NCBI RefSeq assembly: GCF_020667895.1
Contig: NZ_JAFMPS010000001.1
Location: forward strand, 496,001-560,000
From: Alcanivorax sp. 1008
GTDB taxonomy: Bacteria > Pseudomonadota > Gammaproteobacteria > Pseudomonadales > Alcanivoracaceae
DNA: 64,000 nucleotides
Reading direction: 5' to 3'
A program made the translations under genes and the position numbers. Below, piece by piece: positions 36,973 to 47,544 of this stretch. Under the pieces are notes generated by a model, which was given only the letters and a program-made list of their open reading frames with translations, was not told where the DNA came from and ran no database searches. Position 1 is the stretch's first letter, and the number at the start of each line of letters is the position of its first letter.

Positions 36973-39372
36973 TTAGGCCACACGGTGTATATTCTCAGCG
37001 CCTGAATCTACTGGAGCTTCAGACCAGCAGTTTCGATAAAGTCTGCTAATGGGGCCCGTTTCATCGCCAAGCCTGAACAGGTATAGCCAATCATTGTCGA
37101 CCAGCTGGCGTACTGTTTCGTGACGCTGATATACCTCCATGATTGCCGCCTCGGGAGCTGCGATAAATACGCTTAGCCGCAAGGGTTGATGTATCCACTG
37201 CTTGCCGTCGTGCAGTGACTGCAGTGGCAAGCCGATACGCAGATCGCCACCATTGCCCTCAAACACTCCCAGATTTCCACCGACCACGTTATGCAGAACT
37301 TTGTTGCCGCTACCGAACTTGCCTGGTGACGTGACGGATGCGTTGTACTGCATGTTGATCCAGTTGGTGACCACCATGGGGGCTGTCATGATCAGCTCCA
37401 GCAGTGAAAAGCTGGTATCGTCTTGCCAATTGTAGTCATGCAAAAACGAACGCCCACTCAGATTCAGATGTCGTGTGCGTTGGCGCGGCGCAACGATGAA
37501 ACTGTGATTGCCTGCAAGGCCCCACTCTGGCCGAACCTGAGACCAGTCCTGGCTGCGTTTGAGTACGCTTTTATGAATCGGCGCAGACGCCGCGAGGCCC
37601 AGAGCCGGCGCGCGCTCCCGGCGCGCCTGCTCGCTTGCCCGATGCAGCCATTGGCTGACGGACTCATCCAAATCGTCCGCCTGTTGGGCGAAGCAATGGA
37701 TTTCATCCGTGGTGGTGTTGTGCAGCGCTGCGACAAATCGGGTGTCAGATTCAATTCGGATGTTGTGTTGTAACAGAGCATCCCGTACTTGCGGGTCGTT
37801 GAGCAGCTGGGCCAGCACTCTGACATTGATTTCTCCTGTCTGCCCGCCACAGGCCCCACAGTCCAGTCCCGCTGCTTGAGGATTATTGCAGCTGGTGCTG
37901 CCGTGGCCGATCAAAAGTACCCGAGGTGCCAGTTCAGTGGTCAGGCCCATGGCGCCAAGAATGCCGGCGGCAAGACTGGCCTTGCTTTGTAGATCAAGTA
38001 CCTGACCATTTTGCCGCAGTGTAAAGTGGGCATCCGGTGCCACGTGGTTTACCGGATGTGTCGGCGTGCCGGGAAAAAGGCTCTGGCGCAGCAGTTTGAA
38101 CAGGTAAAGCAGCCCGCCGCTCTCTACCGCTGTGAACGTGGTGGGGGCGCTGCCGGTAAAACGATACCACTGGCTGCGCTGACCTGCCTTTTTGAGCCGT
38201 ACATCATCGTTGTCTTCGGCCACCTCAATCGTGGGCGCAAGAAGACCTGGAAGCTGAGGCCGCAGCATGGCGCCGCCGCCAGGCCGATAGGCCAGAGGTA
38301 GACCGAAAAACCCGGCGAATCCGATGGTTTGGATCCCGCTATGCTGGGCTTCCAGAGCTCGCCGCATCACTTCCGAGCGTACATCAATACAGAACGCGGC
38401 TTGCAGAGCCGGGCGTCCAGTATCTGTTGCCGGCGCCGGGCTCTGCAGTCGTTCTATTAACTGCGATTGTGTGGCGATTTCCGCCGCCCGTTGCCAGACC
38501 AGAAGTATCTGCTGTTGGGCGCTGTGGTGGGCAAGCAAGGCTGGCAGGGTTTGCCATTGCTCGTGCCAGCGTGCCTGCCAGTGGTCAGTCTGGTGCAGCT
38601 TCCAAAGAATCCAGTCCCAGGCCAGACGTGCGGCCAGCAATCCCATCAGGGCGTCGTTCTCTTGGCCCGCTAGAGAGGCCTGCCAGTTCAGCCATGCCAG
38701 GCTTGAGGCCCAGCCGTTGATATCGAGCAGCAGCGCGACACCATAGTCGCCGATTTGCGCGGCATCTGGCGCCAGATCTGCCATGGCTTGCGCTACCAGA
38801 TCTTCTACCCGGTTAGGCAGTGAGGCAAAGGCATCGGTGAGGCGGGGCTCGTCCATCAGAATTGCCAGACCACGGTCGGCGCGGGTGACATCCAGCCAGG
38901 CTTGATAGAAATGCTCAGCGTTGATCTGCTGTCCATGGCTTTGTTGCAAGAGATCACCACAAAACTGACTTAGCTGATGGACGATTTCTTCGTGCCAGCT
39001 CATTGCCGATGTCGGCCGTTCTGCGTCAACAAGGTCACTGATGTTGTACCAGTGGCGTGTCGCTGGTGGGGTTGGGGCGTCCAGCAGCTGCTGCGCACTC
39101 AGATCCAGACCTAGCTCCCCGGCCGCTTGTGTCAGGTGGTGTGCCTGCACTGGTTTCTGCCACAAGGCGCGGTAGTAATCTGCCGGCATCAGACAGTGAA
39201 CATGCCCCAGTGCGGCAAGCCGGGCGCTGGCCTCGGCATAGCAATGATCACGCCAGTTCCAGTATGGGTTGACGGCGATCAGTTGCTCCAGAGGCCAGTT
39301 TGGCGCTATGCGAGCGCAGGCCTGGGTCAGTGCGTCCATGGGGGTGATGCTGTTATCAGCTATGGCGCTCAT
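36973..39372 (-). CDS. dabA: Inorganic carbon transporter subunit DabA (DUF2309)
   Basis: This 799-residue cytoplasmic-face protein belongs to the DUF2309/DabA family, with a beta-carbonic-anhydrase-like zinc site: Cys and Asp in CIDVRSEVMRR (about 326-328), His in HGSTSCNN (about 487) and Cys in LDCGACGG (about 503). With DabB it forms an energy-coupled CO2-hydrating complex that accumulates bicarbonate. The ATG at 39372 has GGAG eight bases upstream within the end of dabB. A GTG at 39381 is possible. In a heterotroph it would supply bicarbonate to carboxylases (inference). Confidence 0.92.
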   Translation of the reverse strand: MSAIADNSITPMDALTQACARIAPNWPLEQLIAVNPYWNWRDHCYAEASARLAALGHVHCLMPADYYRALWQKPVQAHHLTQAAGELGLDLSAQQLLDAPTPPATRHWYNISDLVDAERPTSAMSWHEEIVHQLSQFCGDLLQQSHGQQINAEHFYQAWLDVTRADRGLAILMDEPRLTDAFASLPNRVEDLVAQAMADLAPDAAQIGDYGVALLLDINGWASSLAWLNWQASLAGQENDALMGLLAARLAWDWILWKLHQTDHWQARWHEQWQTLPALLAHHSAQQQILLVWQRAAEIATQSQLIERLQSPAPATDTGRPALQAAFCIDVRSEVMRRALEAQHSGIQTIGFAGFFGLPLAYRPGGGAMLRPQLPGLLAPTIEVAEDNDDVRLKKAGQRSQWYRFTGSAPTTFTAVESGGLLYLFKLLRQSLFPGTPTHPVNHVAPDAHFTLRQNGQVLDLQSKASLAAGILGAMGLTTELAPRVLLIGHGSTSCNNPQAAGLDCGACGGQTGEINVRVLAQLLNDPQVRDALLQHNIRIESDTRFVAALHNTTTDEIHCFAQQADDLDESVSQWLHRASEQARRERAPALGLAASAPIHKSVLKRSQDWSQVRPEWGLAGNHSFIVAPRQRTRHLNLSGRSFLHDYNWQDDTSFSLLELIMTAPMVVTNWINMQYNASVTSPGKFGSGNKVLHNVVGGNLGVFEGNGGDLRIGLPLQSLHDGKQWIHQPLRLSVFIAAPEAAIMEVYQRHETVRQLVDNDWLYLFRLGDETGPISRLYRNCWSEAPVDSGAENIHRVA

Positions 39373-39373
39373 G

Positions 39374-40897
39374 CTATTCACTCCATGACGAATTCAGGTG
39401 GCCGGGCTTGCGAGCTGCGTTAACAGGCAGTTTCATGGGCCATAGTTTCAGGGTGGTTCGGGTAACCCACTCATCCAGATATAGGCCCGCGAATAGCCAC
39501 TGACGCCAGCGATATGACATAGCCGTGCGCTGCATGATGAGCAGGCCGTAGCCGGCCAGTAGCAGAACAAAAAGTGTCATGGTCCATATCGCAGCGGGCC
39601 AGCCGGCATCCGCGCTGGCCGGTAGCAGGCTGGCAAACAGGGCTTTCTGGGCAAGGTAGGCAAGCAGCAAGGCGGCGGCGATAACCGTGTTGCGGATCAG
39701 TGTCCGACCGCCGGTTTGCGCCGGTAGCCACAGGCTCAAGGCAATAATTACCAGCAGCCAGGCGCTCCATTCTGCAGGAGACAGCGTCCCCGGAAGCAGC
39801 CACAGCAGGGCGATGGTGAGAGCAGTGCTGACTATCAGATTGCGTAGCCACAGAGCCAGGCGTTCTGTTGCTTTGTCGGCAAGCTTTCGGTCGAGGTGGT
39901 TCAGTACCGCATTGCCGCTGCCCAGAAAAGCGTTGGCTTTGTAGCAAGAGTGGGCGACCAGATGCAGCAATGCGAGTTCATGCAGGCCAAGGGCGCACTC
40001 CACCAGCATTAGGCCCATTTGGGCGCTGGTGGACCAGGCCAGCCGTACCTTGATGCTGATACGAGTCATCATTATCAGTGCTGCTAACACTGCGGTCAGG
40101 CCGGCAACAATCAATAGCAGCCAACGGGCAGGTGTTGAGGCACTGATCAGGGGGGCCATCAGGATCATCAAGTAGCCGCCCAGATTAATGATGCCGGCGT
40201 GGAGCAGAGCAGAAACCGGTGTCGGCGCCTCCACTACCTGCATTAGCCAGCCATGCACGGGCAGCTGGGCGCATTTGATTAGCGCCGCCATGGCCAGCAG
40301 TAGCGCAGCGGTCTGCTGCTGCCATGCCAGCGGCTCGGTGCCTGCATAGCTGGATAGTATTTCACTGATCAGGAAAGTGTCGTGGTATTTCCAAAGCAGC
40401 ACGGCCGCCGCCATAAGACAGATTTCTGCCAACCGGGCAAAGATGAATTTTTTGTGTGCTGCCAGCACGGCGCGAAAGCGGTCCGGGTAGCTCACCAGCA
40501 GTTGGTGCAAACTGATGCTGATGGTGCTCCATGCCAGTGCCAGCAGCAGCAGATGGTTGGTTACCACTACCAGACTGACGCTCGCCAGGCAGATCTGCAG
40601 CCAGCTACGGTAGCGAGCCTCCACCGCGTCACCTGCCAGATAGGCCACGGAGAAGCGCACGACAATGAAGCCGATCAGGCTCACCAGCAAACTCATTACC
40701 AGATTCAGTGGGGTCGCAGCCAGCCACGGTAAAGGCGACAGAGGCTGTGACACTGCCAGCAACGCTGCTACCGCCGATGCCAGCAAGGCCAGCAGGGCGC
40801 AGACAGCGGACACCGGCCAGCCGTATAGGCGGCCACCGGCGGCGCCGAGCAGGTAAAGCAGGACCGGCAGCAGTAAAACGAGTGTGCTGGATATCAT
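39374..40897 (-). CDS. dabB: Inorganic carbon transporter subunit DabB (complex I-like membrane protein)
   Basis: This 507-residue polytopic membrane protein of the NADH-ubiquinone / Mrp antiporter family has about 13 hydrophobic segments, beginning LVLLLPVLLYLLGAAGG. It carries the conserved lysine/histidine region FIFARLAEICLMAAAVLLW and LIKCAQLPVHGWLMQVVEAP. It couples proton (or sodium) flow to DabA. dabA overlaps its last codons, so the pair is coupled. It is divergent from a LysR regulator across 106 bp. Confidence 0.92.
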   Translation of the reverse strand: MISSTLVLLLPVLLYLLGAAGGRLYGWPVSAVCALLALLASAVAALLAVSQPLSPLPWLAATPLNLVMSLLVSLIGFIVVRFSVAYLAGDAVEARYRSWLQICLASVSLVVVTNHLLLLALAWSTISISLHQLLVSYPDRFRAVLAAHKKFIFARLAEICLMAAAVLLWKYHDTFLISEILSSYAGTEPLAWQQQTAALLLAMAALIKCAQLPVHGWLMQVVEAPTPVSALLHAGIINLGGYLMILMAPLISASTPARWLLLIVAGLTAVLAALIMMTRISIKVRLAWSTSAQMGLMLVECALGLHELALLHLVAHSCYKANAFLGSGNAVLNHLDRKLADKATERLALWLRNLIVSTALTIALLWLLPGTLSPAEWSAWLLVIIALSLWLPAQTGGRTLIRNTVIAAALLLAYLAQKALFASLLPASADAGWPAAIWTMTLFVLLLAGYGLLIMQRTAMSYRWRQWLFAGLYLDEWVTRTTLKLWPMKLPVNAARKPGHLNSSWSE

Positions 40898-40939
40898 GAC
40901 TAACTCCGTGATCGGACGGAGCTAGATTAGAGCTCATGG

Positions 40940-40968
40940 CTATTTTAGTAAAATAGATATAAATTTAT
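40940..40968. promoter_or_regulatory. Palindromic region between dabB and the LysR gene
   Basis: CTATTTTA-G-TAAAATAG (8-bp arms, 40940-40956) is followed by the palindrome ATAAATTTAT (40959-40968). Further repeats flank it in an AT-rich intergenic region. It is a candidate LysR operator and divergent promoter. Confidence 0.5.
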
Positions 40969-41003
40969 GTATCGTTCTATTAATAAGAACATTGGGTTCT
41001 TTT

Positions 41004-41888
41004 ATGAGTCGTCTGAATTATCATCATCTGCATTACTTCTGGCGCGTGGCCACCGTGGGCAATCTGACTCGGGTAGCTCAAGAGCTACATGTATCGCAGT
41101 CAGCCCTGTCCTCGCAGATACGTCAGCTGGAGGAGTCCATGGGGCAGCCTTTGTTTGACCGTAACGGGCGCAACCTCCGTTTGACGGAGTGGGGCCAGCG
41201 CGTGCTGACTTATGCGCAGGACATTTTTAGCAAAGGGGAAGAGCTGGCCTCGTTGGTTCAGCGTGGGACGGCACCAGAGGTTCAGGTCATCCGGGTTGGC
41301 GTATTGTCCACGATGTCGCGAAATTTTGTTGATGCTTTTCTGACTCCCCTGTTACCAGACCCGAGCGTGCGTTTGGTGTTGCAGTCACAGGGAATTGCCG
41401 AGCTGCTGGACAGCCTCGCCAGCCACACCCTTGATGTGGTGTTGTCGAATATCAACGTCACAGTAAACCCAAAGCGCATATGGCAGAGTCAGGTACTTGC
41501 CCGCCAGCCAATCTCGGTGGTCGGGCCGGCAGGTAAAAAGCCGCGTGGCCGCTTCCCCAGAGGCTATGAAAATATGCGCTGGATCTTACCCCGGCCACCT
41601 TCCGAAATTCGTGCCGGATTTGATGCGTTCTGCAGCAGTCATCAGTTCGAGCCAGATATTCAGGCGGAGGTAGATGATATGGCCATGCTGCGTCTGCTGG
41701 CCCGGGATAGTGGTGCTCTGGCAATTCTGCCGCGTGTAGTAGTGCGCGATGAGATCAGACGTCTGGAGTTAACCGAATACATGGCGTTGCCTACGGTGAC
41801 GGAAAACTTTTACGCGATCACTGTGCAACGTAGCTATCAGCCGCCTGCATTGCGGGAGCTGTTAAAGCAGCGCCAGTCTATCCTGTAG
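41004..41888 (+). CDS. LysR-family regulator (NhaR-like)
   Basis: This 294-residue LysR-type activator has an N-terminal winged HTH (NYHHLHYFWRVATVGNLTRV, QSALSSQIRQLEESMGQ) most like NhaR, and an effector domain from about residue 92. The ATG at 41004 is chosen because homology starts at MSRLNYHHLHYFW. It is divergent from dabBA and is its likely regulator. NhaR-like regulators respond to sodium or pH, and here the signal may relate to CO2 or bicarbonate (inference). Confidence 0.88.
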   Translation: MSRLNYHHLHYFWRVATVGNLTRVAQELHVSQSALSSQIRQLEESMGQPLFDRNGRNLRLTEWGQRVLTYAQDIFSKGEELASLVQRGTAPEVQVIRVGVLSTMSRNFVDAFLTPLLPDPSVRLVLQSQGIAELLDSLASHTLDVVLSNINVTVNPKRIWQSQVLARQPISVVGPAGKKPRGRFPRGYENMRWILPRPPSEIRAGFDAFCSSHQFEPDIQAEVDDMAMLRLLARDSGALAILPRVVVRDEIRRLELTEYMALPTVTENFYAITVQRSYQPPALRELLKQRQSIL

Positions 41889-41990
41889 AGGGGCAGGCCC
41901 TAAACAATTTCCCCAAGGGTACATCTGAGGGTATCTGAGTGCTCTGGCCCCTGCTAATCTGCGCGCTATCCTTTACTCCATGAGGTTGCC

Positions 41991-42569
41991 ATGTTGCTGC
42001 TAATCATTGGTCTGATTCTGTTTCTCGGCATGCACTCCGCCAACATGCTGGCTCCGGGTTTGCGTGCCGGCGCCGTTGCCCGCATCGGCGTACTGCCGTG
42101 GAAGGGCTTTTACGGGTTAGTGTCCATTGTTGGTTTGGTGCTTATCGTGCTTGGTTATGGCGAAGCACGCATGCAACCAACCTGGCTGTGGAGCAGCCCG
42201 GTGTGGACTCGTCACCTTGCTGCGCTGCTGATGCTGCCAGTGATGATTCTGCTGGCTGCGACCTATGTTCCGGGTACACGTATCAAGGCACGCATTGGCC
42301 ATCCGATGCTGCTTGCCACAAAAGTCTGGGCGTTGGCACACCTTTTCGCCAATGGCGCCGTCCATGAAGTGGTTTTGTTTGGCAGTTTCCTCATCTGGGC
42401 AGTGTTCGGCTTCATCGTTTATCGCAAGCGTGACCGTGCCAGTGGCAAGCATTACCCGGTGGCCGGCATTGGCCGCGATATTCTTGCCGTAGTTATGGGC
42501 GTCGTACTCTGGGCCCTGTTCAGCTTCCATTTGCACCGGATGCTGTTTGGTGTGGGGCCATTTGGTTGA
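41991..42569 (+). CDS. NnrU-family membrane protein
   Basis: This 192-residue membrane protein has about five or six transmembrane segments, starting MLLLIIGLILFLGMHSANML. It contains the family features GMHSANM, KGFYGLVSIVGLVLIVLGYG and HPMLLATKVWALAHLFANG. NnrU proteins were first linked to nitric oxide reduction, but many relatives have unknown roles. No nitrite or nitric oxide reductase genes are nearby. Confidence 0.87.
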   Translation: MLLLIIGLILFLGMHSANMLAPGLRAGAVARIGVLPWKGFYGLVSIVGLVLIVLGYGEARMQPTWLWSSPVWTRHLAALLMLPVMILLAATYVPGTRIKARIGHPMLLATKVWALAHLFANGAVHEVVLFGSFLIWAVFGFIVYRKRDRASGKHYPVAGIGRDILAVVMGVVLWALFSFHLHRMLFGVGPFG

Positions 42570-42655
42570 GGGTCTACAACTTTGAGCGTCAGACATCCAT
42601 CATAGGATGCTCTTAAGATCCAGCTTCGTTATCTCAGTCTTGGCAAGGGAGCTTC

Positions 42656-43144
42656 ATGGAAAACCAGATTTATGTTCTCGCCGAGCGAGCCGGACGCCTG
42701 TTGGCACGCCACAAAATTTTGTTAGTGACTGCCGAATCCTGCACAGGAGGCTGGATCGCTGAAGCGATTACCGCCGTGGCAGGCAGTTCTGCCTGGTTTG
42801 AACGGGGTTTTGTCAGTTATTCGAATCAGGCCAAGCAGGACATGCTTGGGGTGTCCTCAGATCTGCTCAATCGTTGCGGCGCAGTTAGCCAGGAGGTAGT
42901 GCTGGAAATGGCCCGTGGCGCCATACAGCGCTCCAAAGGGCATATCTCAGTGGCGGTGTCTGGTATTGCCGGGCCGGATGGTGGCACGGCGGACAAGCCG
43001 GTAGGTACCGTGTGGATAGCTTGGGGGCAAAAGCTGGGTCATGCGGAAGCGGAGTCATTTCTGTTCAGCGGTGACCGACAGGCAGTGCGGGAGCAGACTG
43101 TCGTCCGTGCCCTGCAGGGGCTGATAGCGCGAATGGGCGGATAG
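42656..43144 (+). CDS. pncC: Nicotinamide-nucleotide amidohydrolase (CinA C-terminal domain)
   Basis: This 162-residue protein is only the amidohydrolase domain of CinA, which hydrolyses NMN to NaMN and ammonia in NAD salvage. Motifs TAESCTGGWIAEAITAVAGS (active-site Ser region), GFVSYSNQAKQDMLGV and VAVSGIAGPDGGTADKPVGT are present. The start has GGGAG upstream. The gene precedes recA, as cinA does in many proteobacteria. Confidence 0.93.
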   Translation: MENQIYVLAERAGRLLARHKILLVTAESCTGGWIAEAITAVAGSSAWFERGFVSYSNQAKQDMLGVSSDLLNRCGAVSQEVVLEMARGAIQRSKGHISVAVSGIAGPDGGTADKPVGTVWIAWGQKLGHAEAESFLFSGDRQAVREQTVVRALQGLIARMGG

Positions 43145-43176
43145 CCCTTGCCATCTTCCTCCGGATTTGGATAATA

Positions 43177-43192
43177 CTGTCCATATTGACAG
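43177..43192. promoter_or_regulatory. LexA (SOS) box of recA
   Basis: CTG-N10-CAG (CTGTCCATATTGACAG) matches the LexA consensus and overlaps the -35 of the recA promoter at 43186-43191, the standard arrangement for SOS repression. Confidence 0.85.
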
Positions 43193-43215
43193 TAGTCATG
43201 GCTGTCAGCCATTAT
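43186..43215 (+). promoter_or_regulatory. Predicted recA promoter
   Basis: TTGACA (43186) and CATTAT (43210) are 18 bp apart, 50 bp before recA. The LexA box covers the -35. Confidence 0.65.
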
Positions 43216-43264
43216 TCATCCGCATCATTCATCGGAATACTGCGACCAGCAGAAGGACTCCATC

Positions 43265-44299
43265 ATGGATCAGAACAAAGGCAAGGCCCTGACTGCCGCA
43301 TTGGCACAGATTGAACGTCAGTTCGGCAAGGGCTCGGTCATGCGTATGGGCGACCAGAAGCGTGAGCGCATCCCGGCTATCTCCACCGGCTCGCTGGGTC
43401 TGGATGTGGCTTTGGGTATTGGCGGTCTGCCCAAGGGCCGGATTGTTGAGATCTATGGCCCGGAGTCTTCAGGCAAAACCACGCTGACCCTGTCGGTTAT
43501 TGCTCAGGCTCAGAAGCAGGGCGCCAACTGTGCCTTCGTTGATGCTGAGCATGCACTGGACCCTGACTATGCCGAGAAATTGGGCGTAAAACTCGATGAT
43601 CTGATCGTTTCCCAGCCGGATACGGGCGAGCAGGCGCTGGAAATTACCGACATGCTGGTGCGTTCCGGTGCGGTTGACGTGATCATTGTCGATTCGGTGG
43701 CAGCGTTGGTGCCGAAGGCTGAAATCGAAGGCGAGATGGGCGACTCCCATGTCGGCCTGCAGGCCCGTCTGATGAGTCAGGCGTTGCGCAAAATCACCGG
43801 TTCGGTGAAAAACGCCAATTGTCTGGTCATCTTTATCAACCAGATCCGCATGAAGATCGGCGTCATGTTCGGTAACCCGGAAACCACAACCGGCGGCAAC
43901 GCGCTCAAGTTCTATGCTTCGGTGCGTTTGGATATCCGTCGTATCGGTGCGGTTAAGCAGGGCGACGAAGTCACGGGCAATGAAACCCGGGTCAAGGTGG
44001 TCAAGAACAAGGTGGCGCCGCCGTTCCGGCAGGCAGAGTTCCAGATTCTGTACGGCCACGGCATCAATGTGCTGGGCGAGATCGTCGATATGGGCGTCCA
44101 GCTTGGTCTGATTGATAAGTCCGGTGCCTGGTATGCCTATAAAGGCGACAAGATCGGGCAGGGCAAGTCCAATGCCTGTGATTACCTTAAGGAAAATCAG
44201 GCTGTGCGCGATGAAATCGAGACAGCTATTCGGACCCAGTTATTGGCCGTGCCGGTCGCTGCGGGGGCTCCGGAAGAAGTCGTAGAGGCAGATGACTGA
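43265..44299 (+). CDS. recA: Recombinase RecA
   Basis: This 344-residue RecA has [20 protein letters not shown] (Walker A, about 66-85), the Walker [17 protein letters not shown] and the DNA-binding loop region [19 protein letters not shown]. It drives strand exchange and LexA self-cleavage. The start at 43265 follows a good ribosome site (AAGGA). It overlaps recX by 8 bp, and the promoter carries a LexA box. Confidence 0.99.
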   Translation: MDQNKGKALTAALAQIERQFGKGSVMRMGDQKRERIPAISTGSLGLDVALGIGGLPKGRIVEIYGPESSGKTTLTLSVIAQAQKQGANCAFVDAEHALDPDYAEKLGVKLDDLIVSQPDTGEQALEITDMLVRSGAVDVIIVDSVAALVPKAEIEGEMGDSHVGLQARLMSQALRKITGSVKNANCLVIFINQIRMKIGVMFGNPETTTGGNALKFYASVRLDIRRIGAVKQGDEVTGNETRVKVVKNKVAPPFRQAEFQILYGHGINVLGEIVDMGVQLGLIDKSGAWYAYKGDKIGQGKSNACDYLKENQAVRDEIETAIRTQLLAVPVAAGAPEEVVEADD

Positions 44300-44756
44300 G
44301 CTTCAGTCTAATCTGCGCCGTGCCGCCCTTGATTGGTTAGGGCGGCGCGATTACTCCCGCACTGAGCTCACCCGCAAACTGAAACGCAAGTTCGGCGAGG
44401 AGGCTGAGGCCGACTTCGCCGAACTGTTCAGCTGGCTCGAAGAGCACCGTTTTCTCGATGAATCCCGTTATCTCGACATACTTATTCGGTCCGCCATAGA
44501 GCGGGGCCATGGCCTGTTGCGTTTACGCCAGGACCTCAAGCAGCGCGGCATTACTCCGGCACTGATCGATCAGGCTCTCGCTAGCCTGGAGGTCGACTGG
44601 TTCGAGCTGGCCCGTAACCTGCGAGCCCGTCGTTTCGGTCTGAAGCCGGTTGCCGATCAGAAGGAAAAAGCCCGCCAACTCCGCTACCTGCAATACCGGG
44701 GGTTCACTGGCGAGCAGTGTTTTTATGCACTTGATGTGGCTGAGGAGGATATCTGA
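44292..44756 (+). CDS. recX: RecA regulator RecX
   Basis: This 154-residue three-helix-repeat protein, beginning [19 protein letters not shown] with [18 protein letters not shown] in the middle, inhibits RecA filament growth. The ATG overlaps the recA stop codon, so both are made from one SOS-induced transcript. Length is normal for the family. Confidence 0.95.
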   Translation: MTELQSNLRRAALDWLGRRDYSRTELTRKLKRKFGEEAEADFAELFSWLEEHRFLDESRYLDILIRSAIERGHGLLRLRQDLKQRGITPALIDQALASLEVDWFELARNLRARRFGLKPVADQKEKARQLRYLQYRGFTGEQCFYALDVAEEDI

Positions 44757-44843
44757 AGGCCATATGCCTTTGAACTGGCAGGCAAAACCCCCGGGCAGGT
44801 ATACTCTCGCCTCTAAATTCGCCAGCCCGGACCCCCTGATCCC

Positions 44844-47471
44844 ATGAAAAGTGCTGACATCCGCCAGGCCTTTCTCGACTACTTCGCCAAACACGGTCAC
44901 ACCGTCGTTGCCAGCAGCTCGCTGGTTCCCCATGACGACCCGACCCTGCTGTTCACCAATGCTGGCATGAATCAGTTCAAGGATCTTTTCCTTGGTCGTG
45001 ACAAGCGTGACTATGTCCGCGCAGCCAGCAGCCAGCGCTGTGTCCGCGCGGGTGGCAAGCATAACGATCTGGAGAATGTTGGCTATACCGCCCGCCACCA
45101 CACCTTTTTCGAGATGCTGGGCAACTTTAGTTTTGGCGACTACTTTAAGCAGGATGCTATTCGCTTCGCCTGGGAGTTTCTTACCGCGCCTGAGTGGATG
45201 AATATCCCAAAAGAGAAGCTCATGGTTACCGTTTACGCCAGTGATGACGAAGCCTTCAACATTTGGGCTAACGACATGGGGGTACCGCACGAACGTATTG
45301 TGCGTATCGGTGACAACAAAGGTGCGCCCTATGCGTCAGACAATTTCTGGACCATGGGTGACACAGGCCCCTGTGGTCCATGCACGGAAATTTTCTACGA
45401 CCACGGTGAGGAAATCTGGGGTGGCCCGCCGGGCTCGCCAGAGGAAGATGGCGACCGCTTTATCGAAATCTGGAATCTGGTGTTTATGCAGTTTGATCGC
45501 CAGCCCGATGGTGAGATGAATCCGTTGCCCAAGCCCAGTGTGGATACCGGTATGGGCCTTGAGCGGATTGCTGCGGTAATGCAGCACGTTCATTCCAATT
45601 ATGAAATTGATCTTTTTCAGGCGCTTCTCAAAGCGGCTGCACAGGCTACTGGTTGTAAGGATATGGAGGAAAAATCCTTACGCGTTATTGCTGACCATAT
45701 CCGTTCCGCCTGCTTCCTGATTTGCGATGGTGTGATCCCGTCCAATGAAGGTCGCGGCTATGTGCTGCGTCGCATTATTCGTCGTGCTTTGCGTCACGGA
45801 CATAAACTCGGTCAGGACAAACCGTTCTTTTACACGTTGAGTAAAGCTCTCGTGGCTGAGATGGGGAAGGCTTACCCCGAGTTGGCAGATGCGCAGGCGC
45901 GTATTGAAAAAGCATTGCTCGCGGAAGAAGAGCAGTTCGCACGGACACTGGCGGAAGGTATGAAAGTTTTTGAGGCTGCGGTGGCTAATCTATCCGGTAA
46001 AGTGATTCCCGGTGATGTGGTCTTTGCGCTTTACGATACCCATGGTTTTCCGGTGGACTTGACTAACGATGTTGCCCGGGAGCGTGGTCTGACTTTGGAT
46101 ATGCAAGGGTTCGAAGCTTGCATGGAGCAGCAGCGTAGCCGCTCTCGTGGGGCAGATGCATTTGCCAATACCTACAATGATCGTCTGCAAGTTGAAGCGG
46201 TCAGTGATTTCTCTGGTTACGATCGTCTTGCTGATATGGCAGAAGTTGTTGCCTTGTACCGTAATGGTGAGGCAGTGCAGGCATTGAGTGCCGGGGAAGA
46301 TGGTATGGTAGTGCTGGCCAAGACTCCTTTTTATGCGGAGTCCGGTGGTCAGGTTGGTGATACCGGTGTGCTCACCAATGATGGCAGTCGATTTGTTGTT
46401 GCCGACACCCGCAAGCGCCAGCAGGCCCATTTGCATATTGGCGTTGTTGAGCAGGGAGTTATCAAGCTAGGCGATCGTCTGGCAGCACATGTGGATGAGC
46501 AGCGTCGCCATGCCATCATGCGTAACCACTCGGCAACTCACCTGATGCATGCAGCACTACGTCAGGTGCTCGGTGAGCATGTAAGCCAGAAAGGTTCGCT
46601 GGTCAATGCTGATTATCTGCGTTTCGATTTTTCCCACGGTGCGGCAGTAACTACCGGGCAGATTGCCGAAATCGAAATGATTGTTAATCGGCAGATTCTT
46701 GCGAATGCCGCTGTTGCGACGGATTTAATGGATATTGACTCTGCCCGCAAGGCCGGGGCTATGGCCCTGTTCGGTGAGAAATATGATGATCAGGTGCGCG
46801 TGCTGACAATGGGGGCAAATGGTTTCTCCAAAGAATTGTGTGGCGGCACTCACGTGGCACGTACTGGAGATATCGGTTTGTTTCGCATTATTTCCGAAGG
46901 CGCCAGCAGTGCTGGTGTGCGACGTATCGAGGCGGTGGCTGGTGAGCGTGCGCTGGCGGAAGTGCAGCGTCTGTCACAATTGGTCAGCGACAGTGCGGCC
47001 TTGCTGAAAGCAGCTCCTGACCAATTGCCGCAGCGTCTTGAGCAGTTAGTTGGCCGTAGTCGTGAGCTGGAGAAGGAAGTCGATCGTCTCAAGCAGAAGC
47101 TTGCCTCTGGTACAGGTAATGACCTCAGCGCTCAGGTGCAACAGGTCAATGGTGTGAAGGTGCTGGCCGCCCAACTGGATGGCGCGGACGGCAAAACCCT
47201 GCGAACCGCCATGGATAAGCTCAAGGATAAGCTGGGCTCGGCAGTAATCCTGCTGGCCGCACCGGAAGGAGACAAGATCAGTATTGTCGCTGGTGTCACC
47301 AAGGATTTGACGGACCGCTTTAATGCCGGGGAGCTGGTTCGGCATGTCTCTGAGCAGCTAGGCGGTAAAGGTGGTGGCCGGGCAGATATGGCGCAGGGTG
47401 GTGGCACGGATCTGGCCGCCTTGCCCAAGGCGCTGGAGGATATTCCTGGTTGGATTGCCTCCAAGTCGTAG
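44844..47471 (+). CDS. alaS: Alanyl-tRNA synthetase
   Basis: This 875-residue enzyme matches E. coli AlaRS in length. The catalytic domain begins [18 protein letters not shown] and contains [13 protein letters not shown]. The editing domain has [12 protein letters not shown] and the zinc-binding [15 protein letters not shown]. The C-terminal C-Ala region has a coiled coil ([18 protein letters not shown]). It charges tRNA-Ala and clears mischarged Ser and Gly. Confidence 0.98.
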   Translation: MKSADIRQAFLDYFAKHGHTVVASSSLVPHDDPTLLFTNAGMNQFKDLFLGRDKRDYVRAASSQRCVRAGGKHNDLENVGYTARHHTFFEMLGNFSFGDYFKQDAIRFAWEFLTAPEWMNIPKEKLMVTVYASDDEAFNIWANDMGVPHERIVRIGDNKGAPYASDNFWTMGDTGPCGPCTEIFYDHGEEIWGGPPGSPEEDGDRFIEIWNLVFMQFDRQPDGEMNPLPKPSVDTGMGLERIAAVMQHVHSNYEIDLFQALLKAAAQATGCKDMEEKSLRVIADHIRSACFLICDGVIPSNEGRGYVLRRIIRRALRHGHKLGQDKPFFYTLSKALVAEMGKAYPELADAQARIEKALLAEEEQFARTLAEGMKVFEAAVANLSGKVIPGDVVFALYDTHGFPVDLTNDVARERGLTLDMQGFEACMEQQRSRSRGADAFANTYNDRLQVEAVSDFSGYDRLADMAEVVALYRNGEAVQALSAGEDGMVVLAKTPFYAESGGQVGDTGVLTNDGSRFVVADTRKRQQAHLHIGVVEQGVIKLGDRLAAHVDEQRRHAIMRNHSATHLMHAALRQVLGEHVSQKGSLVNADYLRFDFSHGAAVTTGQIAEIEMIVNRQILANAAVATDLMDIDSARKAGAMALFGEKYDDQVRVLTMGANGFSKELCGGTHVARTGDIGLFRIISEGASSAGVRRIEAVAGERALAEVQRLSQLVSDSAALLKAAPDQLPQRLEQLVGRSRELEKEVDRLKQKLASGTGNDLSAQVQQVNGVKVLAAQLDGADGKTLRTAMDKLKDKLGSAVILLAAPEGDKISIVAGVTKDLTDRFNAGELVRHVSEQLGGKGGGRADMAQGGGTDLAALPKALEDIPGWIASKS

Positions 47472-47544
47472 TTGTAGCTCCTACAAACGGGGTGCAACTG
47501 ATGGTAGAGTGGCGCCGCATTTTTCTGACCCCAAGTGGAACCTT

